Of a stretch of DNA of 64,000 nt, positions 49,901 to 58,244 are shown piece by piece. The stretch's first letter is position 1, and each line of letters begins with the position of its first letter. The stretch spans positions 124,001-188,000 of the forward strand of contig JAEUKA010000014.1 in assembly GCA_016794465.1 (NCBI GenBank), in the 5' to 3' direction. The position numbers were made by a program, and so were the translations under genes. Source of the stretch: Myxococcales bacterium (GTDB lineage Bacteria > Myxococcota_A > Polyangia > Palsa-1104 > JAEUJZ01). The notes under the pieces were generated by a model that made no database searches, was not told the origin of the DNA, and saw only the letters and a list, made by a program, of their open reading frames with translations.

Positions 49901-50649
49901 CTGCGGTTCCCATTCACGAAGTACAGACCAGCGGCTACTTGATCGCCAAGACAGAGACTACGTTTGATGACTGGCTACAGTTCCTGATGTCTCTGTCTCC
50001 GCAAGATCGCGCCCGATATCAGAGCAAGCCGACCCAAGGGAGCCTACCAGGATCTGTAGGACTGACGATGCTACCGACGGGAGAATGGGAACTTACGCTA
50101 CAGCCCACCAGCAAACAATATGTGATCAGGGATCGACAGCCGCTGGTGTACGAGTCACGCAAGGAACATCGCGAGCATGACTGGCATCGGCTTCCTGTGA
50201 GCGGAATCACGCTCCAAGATGCCAAGGATTATGCCGCCTGGCTCGATAGGAGTGGCAAAGTCAAAGGAGCCAGGCTGTGTACAGAAGTTGAGTGGGAACG
50301 CGCTGCCAAAGGCGCCGATGATCGCGAGTGGCCACATGGTGATGACATCAGTGCGGGCGATGCCAACTTCGATGCAACCTACAACTCCGATCCTCCCTCG
50401 ATGGGGCCGGATTCAGTCGGAAGCTATCCCATCTCACGCAGCCCGTTCGGAATCGATGACATGGCTGGAAATGTGTTCGAGTGGACTGTCTCTGCACTGA
50501 ACAAGGGCGAGTCTCTGGTTCGCAGTGGCAGCTACTTCTTTTCCGGAATCGTACAGCGCAGCACCAACCGCAACATCTTCGATCCCGCACTCCGGAGTCC
50601 TGGCATCTCTTTGCGACTCTGTGCAACCTTCCCAAACCAGCGTTCGTGA
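46906..50649 (+). CDS. Membrane pseudokinase-STAND ATPase protein with FGE-sulfatase-like C-terminal domain
   Basis: 1247 residues, paralogue of the preceding gene. The kinase fold lacks catalytic residues: the Gly loop is replaced by SRTEQSSLCM, the beta-3 Lys by Arg (VTIRF), and HRDLKP by HRSLRPNN near 135-142; DFG is kept. Hence a pseudokinase. The STAND NTPase looks active (ESGVGKS near 344-350, LLFIDQLEELS). A TM near 728-751, a helical stalk and PEGA-like strands follow, then an FGE-sulfatase/C-type-lectin-fold domain from about 970 (FAYIPPGRFLFGS, RLCTEVEWERAAKG, DDMAGNVFEWT), which lacks the catalytic Cys pair (SYFFSGIVQRS). Starts in the overlap with gene one. Confidence 0.88.
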   Translation: MSASREVEWKPPKLFDGYRVLWTISRTEQSSLCMGQDTVLDRPVTIRFLDLEERDSGLRERFLAEARSIARVQHPNVVTVHRVGAIDGRPYIISEYVRGQTIEQLPKPLPWRQVLPLAMAAARGLAAAHRRGVLHRSLRPNNIIVASDGTIKLTDFGLREFCGEEISQVRSLLDGPSQPADSQPELLLPHRAAELRLRADLFAAPELKAKEPPTQRADLFALGAILYELCIGKPPPVSVIQNPPSDDLQASGWPVDIDSRLAKIILRCLRAHPPERFGSSEELESALEQLQPRSGADKIPEGNPYRGLLPFEAEHRSLFFGRRSEIGTLVERLRTDACVLVAAESGVGKSSLCRAGVLPLVAEGALGGGRRWQVLTQVPGRHPLRSLAQAVAPQLKQSEDDFIRDLSSEPERLGRMLHQSQGSDSGLLLFIDQLEELSTIADPREASIVGEALGSLLARIPSVRLLITVRSDYLGRVASLPSIGEAVTRSLYILRPLGPDRIREAVVGPAHAKGVLFESTELISGLVDSTAHTDGALPLLQFTLAELWEAREGNRITKAALDAIGGVTGALSRHADHVIGTLPPPQRNSARRVLMSLVTLEGTRARRSEEELINADASARLALEALVQGRLLVARDTAEGTAYEVAHEALIKGWSTLSRWLEEYSESRAAKQRLETAAAEWRRLSRSPEALWSGQQLADLALLEEGDIGTREAEFVAASRRSVRKRQVLRNLMIGALPLLAGLSYGAFEYAAHRNLTKRISAYLTEGRSELDTARRRNREVEELRRSAFSAFDAMKGTEGEELWTRALTTTVEAERAYSRASQTFEAALTADSTHVESRELLADVLYERALIAERDRRPQQLDDLLQRMALYDVSQARVKRWNAPASLTLQTTPSGARVTIGRYERDPKGRRLLTAIHELGVTPIRESTLAPGSYLLTVHAEGQTEIRYPVVLYRDQKLPIDLTLPSQTEIPSGFAYIPPGRFLFGSAAEETMRKGLLSAVPIHEVQTSGYLIAKTETTFDDWLQFLMSLSPQDRARYQSKPTQGSLPGSVGLTMLPTGEWELTLQPTSKQYVIRDRQPLVYESRKEHREHDWHRLPVSGITLQDAKDYAAWLDRSGKVKGARLCTEVEWERAAKGADDREWPHGDDISAGDANFDATYNSDPPSMGPDSVGSYPISRSPFGIDDMAGNVFEWTVSALNKGESLVRSGSYFFSGIVQRSTNRNIFDPALRSPGISLRLCATFPNQRS

Positions 50650-50937
50650 GCGGACACAATCGACCAAGTTCCTGGCCCATGGGGTCTACACAACGGGAAC
50701 AACTGACCCCACCCAAGTCCGCTTGGGTCATTTGTCTACCCGGATGTCCACCCTCTCCTGACAGGTACGACCTAGACATCCATCTGCCAACCCAGGAAAA
50801 GCGCTCGCAAAATTCTGGCCACGAGCTGTGTCTCTCCTTTCCGGGCCAGACTGTCACCGCTGGCTGAAGTGGCAGGCGCTCACGACGGATGGCACAATCC
50901 TTGCTTCTCATCTAGGTTGGTTCCGGAGGATATGATG

Positions 50938-52047
50938 ATGCGGCTACATACTTCGCTTTCGCTCTGCTTCTGCTTCGGCCTCGGGTTCACCTGGCTCGGA
51001 GGATGTGGCTCTGACCCGCACCTGCCCCTGGACCTATCGCAGCTTGGCCAGGTTGCACCGAATGACACCGAAGCCAACGGCATCAATCTTCAGGGCATCA
51101 ACCTTCAGGGCATCAACCTTCAGGGCATCAACCTTCAGGGCACCACTCTCGCCTCCGATGGCACGAGCGCATCACAGCAGACTTCACCGACCCCGGCCCG
51201 CGTGAAAGTTGATCTTGCTTACATCGCGTTTGACTCGCTGCAGCTTGGAACAGCAACCGTTACAGGGGCTCAGCTCAATAACTCGGTACTCGAGGGAATG
51301 AGCGGCCGCACTCTCCTTTCTGGCAGCGACCTCATCGGGGCAGAGATGACGGGATACCTCCTGAATCGGATGTCACTCCGACTCAGGATCGAAGATGTCG
51401 CGGTCCAAAATGGAGTCACTGTCTACTCCATTGGCGTCCTTTCCGACACCGGCCTCGTACCACTCTGTGGACAAGTCGGAACCAGCGCTGTTCCGGCCAT
51501 CGCGGTACGCGGATACTGGGACCGCTCTGGCTCTTACGTAGACGACAAGACTGTCTTCACGTTCGGATGCTTAAACGCAGCCATCGGCAAGTGCGCCATC
51601 TGGGGATACCAGCCGTGGTCGACGGTTCAGGAGTGCCGCAACAGCTCCTGCCGGATGCGCGATCTCAAGGCTTGGCACACTGCATGTACCCGCATGGTGC
51701 GCGCTGATTACTGCGGCGATGGCGTCTCACACACCCGCAGCGGAACCAGAATCAACCTGTACGATCAGCTTGGACTCCAAGCCAGCGACAATCCCGGCTG
51801 GGAGATCGAAGCAGAGTGGCGCATGGACGGCGCTTCCTGCATCAATCACACCCGCTGGGTGAAGTCCGATCTGTCTTGGAATGAAACCGATCTTGAGTAC
51901 ATTCAGCGAGCCTGCCCCTCCCGCCTTCGCAGCAACAGCGAACACAAGTGTGAGCCAGACAAGTCCACCTACAACACCCAGTTTGGCTTCAACAAGGACA
52001 CGGAAGAGCGCCCGCTGCTCCGCAACGAGTCGCCGCAGTATCAGTAG
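50938..52047 (+). CDS. ADYC-domain lipoprotein with GINLQ repeats
   Basis: About 369 residues from ATG 50938, the third of three consecutive ATGs, 7 nt after GGAGGA. The lipobox is FTWLGGC. Next come four tandem GINLQ units, a short right-handed pentapeptide-like stretch, then a beta region and a Cys-rich domain with RADYCGDGVSHTRSGTRINLYD and AEWRMDGASCINHTRW, the hallmark of the ADYC family known from myxobacteria. Function unknown. It follows the STAND/FGE gene by 288 nt in the same direction and would face the same compartment as the FGE-like domain. Confidence 0.85.
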   Translation: MRLHTSLSLCFCFGLGFTWLGGCGSDPHLPLDLSQLGQVAPNDTEANGINLQGINLQGINLQGINLQGTTLASDGTSASQQTSPTPARVKVDLAYIAFDSLQLGTATVTGAQLNNSVLEGMSGRTLLSGSDLIGAEMTGYLLNRMSLRLRIEDVAVQNGVTVYSIGVLSDTGLVPLCGQVGTSAVPAIAVRGYWDRSGSYVDDKTVFTFGCLNAAIGKCAIWGYQPWSTVQECRNSSCRMRDLKAWHTACTRMVRADYCGDGVSHTRSGTRINLYDQLGLQASDNPGWEIEAEWRMDGASCINHTRWVKSDLSWNETDLEYIQRACPSRLRSNSEHKCEPDKSTYNTQFGFNKDTEERPLLRNESPQYQ

Positions 52048-52059
52048 CTTCCGCCGCAC

Positions 52060-53016
52060 CTACTTCTGCATGCCCCGCACATAAGGAATGCCAAGCGCCG
52101 ACGGTGGCGCGAAGTACTTTCCGACCCCCGGACGAGTCCGAATCACCAGCACCACGATCGTTCCCAGGTACGGCAGCATCTCAAACAGATAGCCCAGCTT
52201 CGGATTCCCCAGCAGCGCCGACATACCTTGTAGCTCCAGTGGCAGGCGCCGCAGCACCCCAAACAGCAGCGCAATCCAGGCCGCCGGAATCGCTCGCCAG
52301 CGCGCCACCACCACCAGTCCCACCGCAATCCAGCCCTGCCCGGCCGTAAGATCATCCACCCACATCGGCGTAATGGCCAGACTCAGACCACCACCCGCCA
52401 GCCCCGCCAGCCCCGAACCCCAGATCGTACAAGCATAGCGGTAGCGCAGCACCGGCACTCCCATCGCATCTGCTGCCGACGGATTTTCCCCAACGGCCGT
52501 GATGTGCAGACCCCACCGGCTTGCATCCAGCAGCTTCGTAATAAGAAGTAAAATAAATGCTACATATACAATCACACTGGTCGCAAACAGAGCCCTGCCA
52601 AGCAAGGGAATCTGCTGCAGAAAGGGAATTGAAAGCTGGGGTAGCTCGACGATTTTTTGTGGAGCCGCAGCAAGCGGAGCGCCCAGCACAGCGCTAAGTC
52701 CAGTGCCCACAAACCCGAGCGCTAGACCACTGACCACCTGATCGGCCTGTAGCGATACCACCACCACCGCATACAGCAGACCCAGCGCGGCCCCCGCCAG
52801 CAGCGCACTGCCCAGTCCCAACCACGGATTCGCCGTCGCTGCCGTTGTCGCAAAGCCAGTCATTGCGCCCAGCAACATCACGCCTTCCACCCCAAGATTC
52901 AGGACGCCGGCGCGCTCGGCAGTGATGGCGCCCAGTGCCGCAATCAGCAGCGGAGCCGCTCGCGTCACCCCCGCTGCCAACAGATGCGAAAGCTGAGACA
53001 GAGTGTCCATCGCCAT
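52060..53016 (-). CDS. ABC transporter permease, nucleoside (BMP) type, second subunit
   Basis: 318 residues with about eight TM segments, matching NupQ/YufQ-like permeases (GVLNLGVEGVMLLGA, ADQVVSGLALGFVGTGLS, PSAADAMGVPVLRYRYACTIWGSGLAGLAGG). The stop/start junction with the first permease is TGATG. Its 3' end converges with the ADYC gene, leaving only 12 bp between the stops. With the upstream genes it forms a complete nucleoside importer. Confidence 0.9.
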   Translation of the reverse strand: MAMDTLSQLSHLLAAGVTRAAPLLIAALGAITAERAGVLNLGVEGVMLLGAMTGFATTAATANPWLGLGSALLAGAALGLLYAVVVVSLQADQVVSGLALGFVGTGLSAVLGAPLAAAPQKIVELPQLSIPFLQQIPLLGRALFATSVIVYVAFILLLITKLLDASRWGLHITAVGENPSAADAMGVPVLRYRYACTIWGSGLAGLAGGGLSLAITPMWVDDLTAGQGWIAVGLVVVARWRAIPAAWIALLFGVLRRLPLELQGMSALLGNPKLGYLFEMLPYLGTIVVLVIRTRPGVGKYFAPPSALGIPYVRGMQK

Positions 53017-54095
53017 CAGATCTTGTCCTTCGGAAGGGTCCGCACCAGCCGGTAACGGAGTCCTATTTCACTCGCCATCACCGTCAGCAAAATCAGTCCT
53101 TGAAGCAGCTGCGCAACTCCGCTCGGCTTTACGTCTTTGCTGCCAACCAGCAGTGCGCCAAACAGAATCGACACCAGCACCACTCCGCTTGGAGACAGCC
53201 GGGCCAGCCACACCACAATGATCGCGCTATATCCATATCCTGGTGAGAAGCGATCCTGAAGACGATGCACCACTCCTGCCACTTCGATCATGCCCGCAAG
53301 ACCACAGAATGCGCCGCTGACAGTCATCGCCAGAATCATGCGTGCACCAACGGGAATCCCTGCTGTCTGCGCGGCCCTTGAGCTGTCCCCGATGACCCGC
53401 AGATCGAACGCCACTGGGCTTCTACGCAGCCACACACCCAAACAGATTGCCAGCAGCAGCGCCCACAAAAATCCGGCATGGGAAGGGAGTCCGGCCAGGA
53501 TCGGAAAGCGCTCTGCCCAGTCGAGCAGACGTGGCAGCCACGCAGACTTGACCAGCTGCGGAGTCAGCGGAAAGCCGTTCTCGCTCCACCGTCCAAACAC
53601 AAAAAATCGCAGCCAGGCCAGCGCAACATAGTTGAGCATCAGCGACACCAGCACCTCACTGGTTCGCAGACGGACCCGCAGCACCCCCGGAATCAGTCCC
53701 CACAGACCTCCCGCTGCCATCGCGGCCAGACTCATCGTCAGGAGCAGCAGACTCCGTGGCCAGCTTGGCAAAAAGAGTGCAACTCCCGTCGCAGCCCAGG
53801 CTCCCAGCAGCAGCTGTCCTTCCCCACCGATGTTCCACAGCCGCATCCGGAATGGCAAGAGGAGTCCCAGCGCGCAGAGCAGAATCGGGGTCGCACAGAC
53901 CGCAGTGTCCGCCAAGCCATCGATCGAAAACAGTCCGGCTTCGGCAATGTGAAGATAGACATCAAGCGGTGACAGACCGGCCAGCAATAGACAGATCGCG
54001 CCGACCAGCAGCGCCAAGCCCAGGGCCACGATGCTCTGTAGCACTTGTCGACGGGGAGTAATCACCAGCCGAGGCACCAAACGGAGTCCGCTCAT
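53016..54095 (-). CDS. ABC transporter permease, nucleoside (BMP) type, first subunit
   Basis: 359 residues from ATG 54095 (MSGLRLVPRLV), NupP/YufP-like: PFRMRLWNIGGEGQLLLGAWAATG, TSEVLVSLMLNYVALAWLRF, GDSSRAAQTAGIPVGARMILAMTVSGAFCGLAGMIEVAG are the family blocks. About nine TM segments. Start and stop overlap the neighbouring ATPase and permease genes (ATGA and TGATG). Longer starts to 54155 lie inside the ATPase gene and are less likely. Confidence 0.9.
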   Translation of the reverse strand: MSGLRLVPRLVITPRRQVLQSIVALGLALLVGAICLLLAGLSPLDVYLHIAEAGLFSIDGLADTAVCATPILLCALGLLLPFRMRLWNIGGEGQLLLGAWAATGVALFLPSWPRSLLLLTMSLAAMAAGGLWGLIPGVLRVRLRTSEVLVSLMLNYVALAWLRFFVFGRWSENGFPLTPQLVKSAWLPRLLDWAERFPILAGLPSHAGFLWALLLAICLGVWLRRSPVAFDLRVIGDSSRAAQTAGIPVGARMILAMTVSGAFCGLAGMIEVAGVVHRLQDRFSPGYGYSAIIVVWLARLSPSGVVLVSILFGALLVGSKDVKPSGVAQLLQGLILLTVMASEIGLRYRLVRTLPKDKI

Positions 54096-55612
54096 GGAAT
54101 CACGCCCCCCAGAAGGAGTCCGAGTGTCGTGCGATCCGCATCGGTGGCCGCACACTCACCATGAAGCTGACCCGCGACCAGCACTGCGATCCGATCGGAG
54201 AGTGACAGCAGCTCATCCAAATCTTCCGAAAGGAGGATCACCGCAATCCCGCACTGACAGCACGCGCGCAGCAAGCAATGGACGGCAGCAATTGCCCCGA
54301 TGTCCAGTCCGCGACAAGGATATGCAGCGACGAGAACTCGCAGAGAAGGAGCCGCCAGTTCCCGCGCCAAGATCACCTTCTGCATGTTGCCGCCAGACAG
54401 TGTCCACACCGGTGCAGAGAGCGCGCTTTCGGGTAGCTCCACCTGTGCAATCAGCGTGCGCGCCTTGCGAACAAATGCGCTCTGACTGAGCCAGCTCTGC
54501 GGTCGCAGCTGTGGATTCAGACAGCAGTTTTCGGCCACTGATAGATGCGGCGCGACACCTTCCAACAGCCGATCTTCGGGCACCACTCCCAGTCCAAGTT
54601 GACGCCGCTTTCCCGTCGGAAAATTTCCAATATTGACTCCTCCCAAATAGATCTGTCCAGAGTGTACGGGCCGGGTTCCCAGCAGCGCTTCACACAGCTC
54701 ATGCTGTCCACTGCCTCCCATCCCGGCGATGCCAAATAGCTCACCCGCACGCAGCCGCAGAGAGACACCGCGCAGCACTCTGTGGTGACGATCGGACTCT
54801 ACGTGCAGATTCTCCACAACGAGGATCTCTGCCCGCTCAGTCATGATCCCGGTGCGCTCGGACCGCTCCTCTTGCAGCTGGGAAGACAGCGCTGCTTGCT
54901 CTCCCATCATCTGCTGCGCCAGCTCTGCTCTATCAAGCGATTGCGTAGGAATACCCGCCGCCACCACCCTTCCCCGTCGCAGCACTGTCACGCGATCCGC
55001 CACCGCCAAGACCTCATCGAGCTTGTGACTGATGTAGATCACCGATCCTCCGCCACCGACATGCTCACGCAGACAGAGGGCCAGTCGCGCTGCTTCCTCG
55101 ATGGTCAGAACAGCGGTCGGTTCATCCAAAATCAACAGCTTGGGTGCAGGCGCCAGCACCCGCAGAAGCTCTACCTGTTGTCGCTCCGGAAGCGGTAGCT
55201 CTGCCACAAGCGCGCGACCATCGACCGTCATTCCGAAGCGACTGCGCAGCTGCGCAAACTCCTCCTGCAAGCGACGTTTCGAGATCCAAAACGGCAGGCG
55301 CGGAAGGAGTACGTTCTCTGCCGCTGTCAGCGTTCCCACCAGCGACAAGTGCTGATGTACCATGCCGATTCCCAGCGCTGCCGCTTGTTGAGGACTCCCA
55401 ATCGTGACTGGGTGTTCTTGCAGCAGAATCTGTCCCTCATCGGGCTGTAGGAGTCCTCTGAGCAGGTTCATCAGCGTGCTCTTGCCGGCACCGTTTTCGC
55501 CGAGCAGCGCATGGACTTCTCCCAGTGCCACCGAAAACGAGACATCCGACAGCGCCGTCACCAGCGGGAACCGCTTGCTGATTCCCTTCATCTGCAACAG
55601 TGTCGGTTTCAC
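54092..55612 (-). CDS. ABC transporter ATPase, two-domain nucleoside (BMP) type
   Basis: 506 residues with tandem nucleotide-binding domains. Domain 1: Walker A GENGAGKS, Q-loop VHQHLSL, Walker B LLILDEPTAVLT, but the usual LSVGxQQ signature reads LPLPERQQVELL, so Ser/Gly is missing. Domain 2: signature LSGGNMQKV and a diverged Walker B region LRVLVAAYPCRGLD, where NupO-type proteins have AAQPTRGLD. Energises the nucleoside importer. The start overlaps the binding-protein stop by 4 nt. Confidence 0.93.
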   Translation of the reverse strand: MKPTLLQMKGISKRFPLVTALSDVSFSVALGEVHALLGENGAGKSTLMNLLRGLLQPDEGQILLQEHPVTIGSPQQAAALGIGMVHQHLSLVGTLTAAENVLLPRLPFWISKRRLQEEFAQLRSRFGMTVDGRALVAELPLPERQQVELLRVLAPAPKLLILDEPTAVLTIEEAARLALCLREHVGGGGSVIYISHKLDEVLAVADRVTVLRRGRVVAAGIPTQSLDRAELAQQMMGEQAALSSQLQEERSERTGIMTERAEILVVENLHVESDRHHRVLRGVSLRLRAGELFGIAGMGGSGQHELCEALLGTRPVHSGQIYLGGVNIGNFPTGKRRQLGLGVVPEDRLLEGVAPHLSVAENCCLNPQLRPQSWLSQSAFVRKARTLIAQVELPESALSAPVWTLSGGNMQKVILARELAAPSLRVLVAAYPCRGLDIGAIAAVHCLLRACCQCGIAVILLSEDLDELLSLSDRIAVLVAGQLHGECAATDADRTTLGLLLGGVIP

Positions 55613-56808
55613 TTTTTGGGCAGCTCGCCAACAATTCCCTCAGCCAGCCAAGACATGCAGACTGAGCAGCCAGGGAGTCCTTCCAGATCACTTTGGGACA
55701 GCCGTTTTCCGTCGGGAATGACGATCTGTCCGTGATTGTCACGCAGCGGTCCGGAAAAGATCTCAAAGCGGGTCAGCGAGCCCTTGCGAAACAAAAGCAG
55801 CTTCTCTTTGATGGTCGGAATGATCTCGGCAGGAACCCCCGGTAGCGGCGTCTCTCCTTCTTCAAAGCCGAGCAGTCCGAGCAGTCCAGAGTCCACGTCA
55901 CCATAATAGGCTGTCGGCTTCCAGGTTCCTTCATGGACCTGCCGCGCGATCTGGGTATACAGCACCCCCCAGTTCCAATAGGTAGAGGTCAGACAGTGCG
56001 CGCGATCCACTTCACAAGCCTTCGCAGAGTCGTACCCAATCGCCCACCTATCATGCTTGCCAGCGACGGCAACTGGTCCGCTGGTATCGGCTCCGGTGAT
56101 CACCACATCGGCCCCGGCTTGCAGCAGCGACTCAGCGGCTTCCTGCTCACGTCCTGGATCAAACCAAGCGTTTAGGAATCGGAGCTCCATCGTGCAGTCT
56201 GGGCAGCTCTGCCGCATTCCGATGGCAGTCGCGTTGATCAAACGAACCACTTCAGGAATCGCAAACGGAGCAATGTAGCCGAGCTTTTTTCGGCCATCGG
56301 CTTTGGCACGGGCTCCCGCGATCACTCCGGCCAGGTACTTCATACTCTCCATCGCACCGAAGGCATTGCCAAAGTTTTTGTCGTTGTACTTGTAGCCAGC
56401 GATGTGTAGGAACTTGGTCTTTGGGAACTCCCCAGCGACGGTCGCTGTCGCATCCATAAACCCAAACGAAGCGGCAATCAGCAGATCAAATCCTTTGCGC
56501 GAAAGACTCCGTAGTGCCGCCTCTGCTTCGGCTCCTTCTGCGACTCTCTCAATGGTCGCGGTGTGAACATAAGGCAGACTCTGTTCCAGGTATCTGCGAC
56601 CTTGATCATGCGCAAATGACCAGCCGCCATCCGAAGCAGAGCTGACGTAGACAAAGCCAACATTTAGCTTTCCAGCGACGGCAGAAGGAGTCGATTCGGC
56701 TGCCTTTCCGGTCGTCTCTCTTCGCTTGCAAGCAGCTCCCAGGATCATCGAAACACCACAGACAAGCAGGGCAGTTCGGCTGAGTATTTGATGGACTGTC
56801 CTTCGCAT
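55609..56808 (-). CDS. BMP-family nucleoside-binding lipoprotein
   Basis: 399 residues. Lipobox VSMILGAAC near 28, then the BMP/Med domain: GFVYVSSASDGGWSFAHDQGR, LIAASFGFMDATATVAGEFPKTKFLHIAGY, ADVVITGADTSGPVAVAGKHDRWAIGYDS. It is the extracytoplasmic substrate receptor of the importer, first gene of the operon, with GAGG ahead of ATG 56808. It diverges from the radical SAM gene. An inverted repeat GTCAGG/CCTGAC lies in the intergenic region. Confidence 0.9.
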   Translation of the reverse strand: MRRTVHQILSRTALLVCGVSMILGAACKRRETTGKAAESTPSAVAGKLNVGFVYVSSASDGGWSFAHDQGRRYLEQSLPYVHTATIERVAEGAEAEAALRSLSRKGFDLLIAASFGFMDATATVAGEFPKTKFLHIAGYKYNDKNFGNAFGAMESMKYLAGVIAGARAKADGRKKLGYIAPFAIPEVVRLINATAIGMRQSCPDCTMELRFLNAWFDPGREQEAAESLLQAGADVVITGADTSGPVAVAGKHDRWAIGYDSAKACEVDRAHCLTSTYWNWGVLYTQIARQVHEGTWKPTAYYGDVDSGLLGLLGFEEGETPLPGVPAEIIPTIKEKLLLFRKGSLTRFEIFSGPLRDNHGQIVIPDGKRLSQSDLEGLPGCSVCMSWLAEGIVGELPKK

Positions 56809-56962
56809 GTTTCACCTCTGAGATTCTCGGCACAAGGTCACGATGTGATGTCAGGCGCTACCGACCTGACACGCAGAGCGAATTCTGAGGGTTTCCCTCG
56901 TCTCCGCTCAGGTGTCAAACAATTTGCGCCGCGAGCAAGTCACCTTTTGCTATCGTGTCACC

Positions 56963-58054
56963 GTGTCAAACGTACGCTTCCTACAGATCGAGCCGACCAC
57001 TCGCTGCAACTTCACCTGTGGCTTCTGCTGTGGTCGCTACATGGAGCAAGCCGACCTTCCGTTCGAGCGCTTTGAGAGTCTCCTCGCTGCCCATCCTCAC
57101 GTCGAGCACGTCGAGCTGCAAGGGGAAGGAGAGTCTCTGCTTCATCCGCGCTTTTTTGACATGGTGAAGGCGCTGCGTGCTCGCAACGTGAGAGTCTCTG
57201 TGATCTCGAACGGAAGTCTGATCAGCGAAGCGCATGCCCAGCGGATGGTCGAGTTAGGAATCGAAAAGGTATCGGTGTCGATGGAGTCTGCCGAGCCTGA
57301 GACGTTCCGACAGGTGCGCGGAGGCAAGCTCGAAAAAGTCATCGCTGGACTTACCAACCTGATGACCGAAAAGCGAAAGCAAGGGAGTCTGCGTCCGATT
57401 GTCGGTCTGTCGATCACGGTCCTCAAAGACACCCAGGATCATCTGCCGGGAATCATCGCGCTGTACAAAAAGCTCGGTCTGGATGGTGGCATCACGGTGC
57501 AGCCGCTGTCGACGATGCCGCTCTATGAAAAGAACTATCCGGAGGGTCTGCGCCAGCAAGTCTTGTCCGATCACGAGGTCGATGACCTGTGGGTTCGCTA
57601 TCGCATGCACCGCGAGCTGCGCCAGATTCAGAAGCAGAAGGACAAGCTCAAGATCACGAGCTTTTACGATGAGCTGCTGGCCGGATTCCGTACTGGAAAG
57701 CGTAGCTGTCCGTGGCTAGAGCAAGGTCTGTATGTCAATCACCAAGGCATCGCCACCGCATGCTGCATGATCAAAGACACCGAGCGATTCCGTTTGGGAG
57801 TTGTCGGCACCGACAGCAATGAACAGATCTTGGCCGCTCGCACCAAGCTCTCCGCAGAGCTTGCGGAAGGAAGACTCCCGACTCCGTGTCAAGGCTGCGA
57901 GCTGGGACGCTTTTCCCTCTTGACCACGTGGCAGGTGATGGCCTTTGCAATCGGAGGAGTCTTGCGTCGCTATTCACCACGCGCACTGTGGCGCAGACTG
58001 CGACCGGGAAAGCCCAAAGTCAGGCTCCCGCTGCTGCCGCCTACGGACTCCTAA
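56963..58054 (+). CDS. Radical SAM protein with SPASM-like C-terminus
   Basis: About 363 residues from GTG 56963 (VSNVRFLQIEPTTRC); GTG 56912 would add 17 residues. CNFTCGFC near 14-21 gives the CxxxCxxC cluster, followed by ELQGEGESLLHP (the GGE-like motif), SVISNGS and SVSMESAEPETF. C-terminal cysteines (CPW, ACCMI, TPCQGCELG) resemble a SPASM/twitch cluster. A hydrophobic, basic tail follows. Probably a peptide or lipid modification enzyme; substrate unknown. The stop lies in the first of five 12-bp repeats. Confidence 0.82.
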   Translation: MSNVRFLQIEPTTRCNFTCGFCCGRYMEQADLPFERFESLLAAHPHVEHVELQGEGESLLHPRFFDMVKALRARNVRVSVISNGSLISEAHAQRMVELGIEKVSVSMESAEPETFRQVRGGKLEKVIAGLTNLMTEKRKQGSLRPIVGLSITVLKDTQDHLPGIIALYKKLGLDGGITVQPLSTMPLYEKNYPEGLRQQVLSDHEVDDLWVRYRMHRELRQIQKQKDKLKITSFYDELLAGFRTGKRSCPWLEQGLYVNHQGIATACCMIKDTERFRLGVVGTDSNEQILAARTKLSAELAEGRLPTPCQGCELGRFSLLTTWQVMAFAIGGVLRRYSPRALWRRLRPGKPKVRLPLLPPTDS

Positions 58055-58103
58055 ACGGACTCCTAAACGGACTCCTAAACGGACTCCTAAACGGACTCCT
58101 ACA
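58044..58103. repeat. Five 12-bp tandem repeats across the radical SAM stop codon
   Basis: CGGACTCCTAAA at 58044, 58056, 58068, 58080 and a variant (CGGACTCCTACA) at 58092. Copy one contains the in-frame stop, and copies two to four would each supply another. Confidence 0.9.
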
Positions 58104-58244
58104 GCACCATCATCACACATCGCGTACACACACCGCACAGCTCGGACATAGTAGCCGCTCGCCCATCCCAGCGCTGCGCAGCCTCGATGACAGTAGCCGA
58201 TTCAGCTTCTTGTAACGTAACATACGGGACAGAGGAGTTCTGTG

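Noticed and set aside
46906-50649. Active formylglycine-generating enzyme that would activate the sulfatase at 60338-62608
   Set aside because: The catalytic Cys pair is absent, and that enzyme lacks the CxPxR site that FGE modifies.
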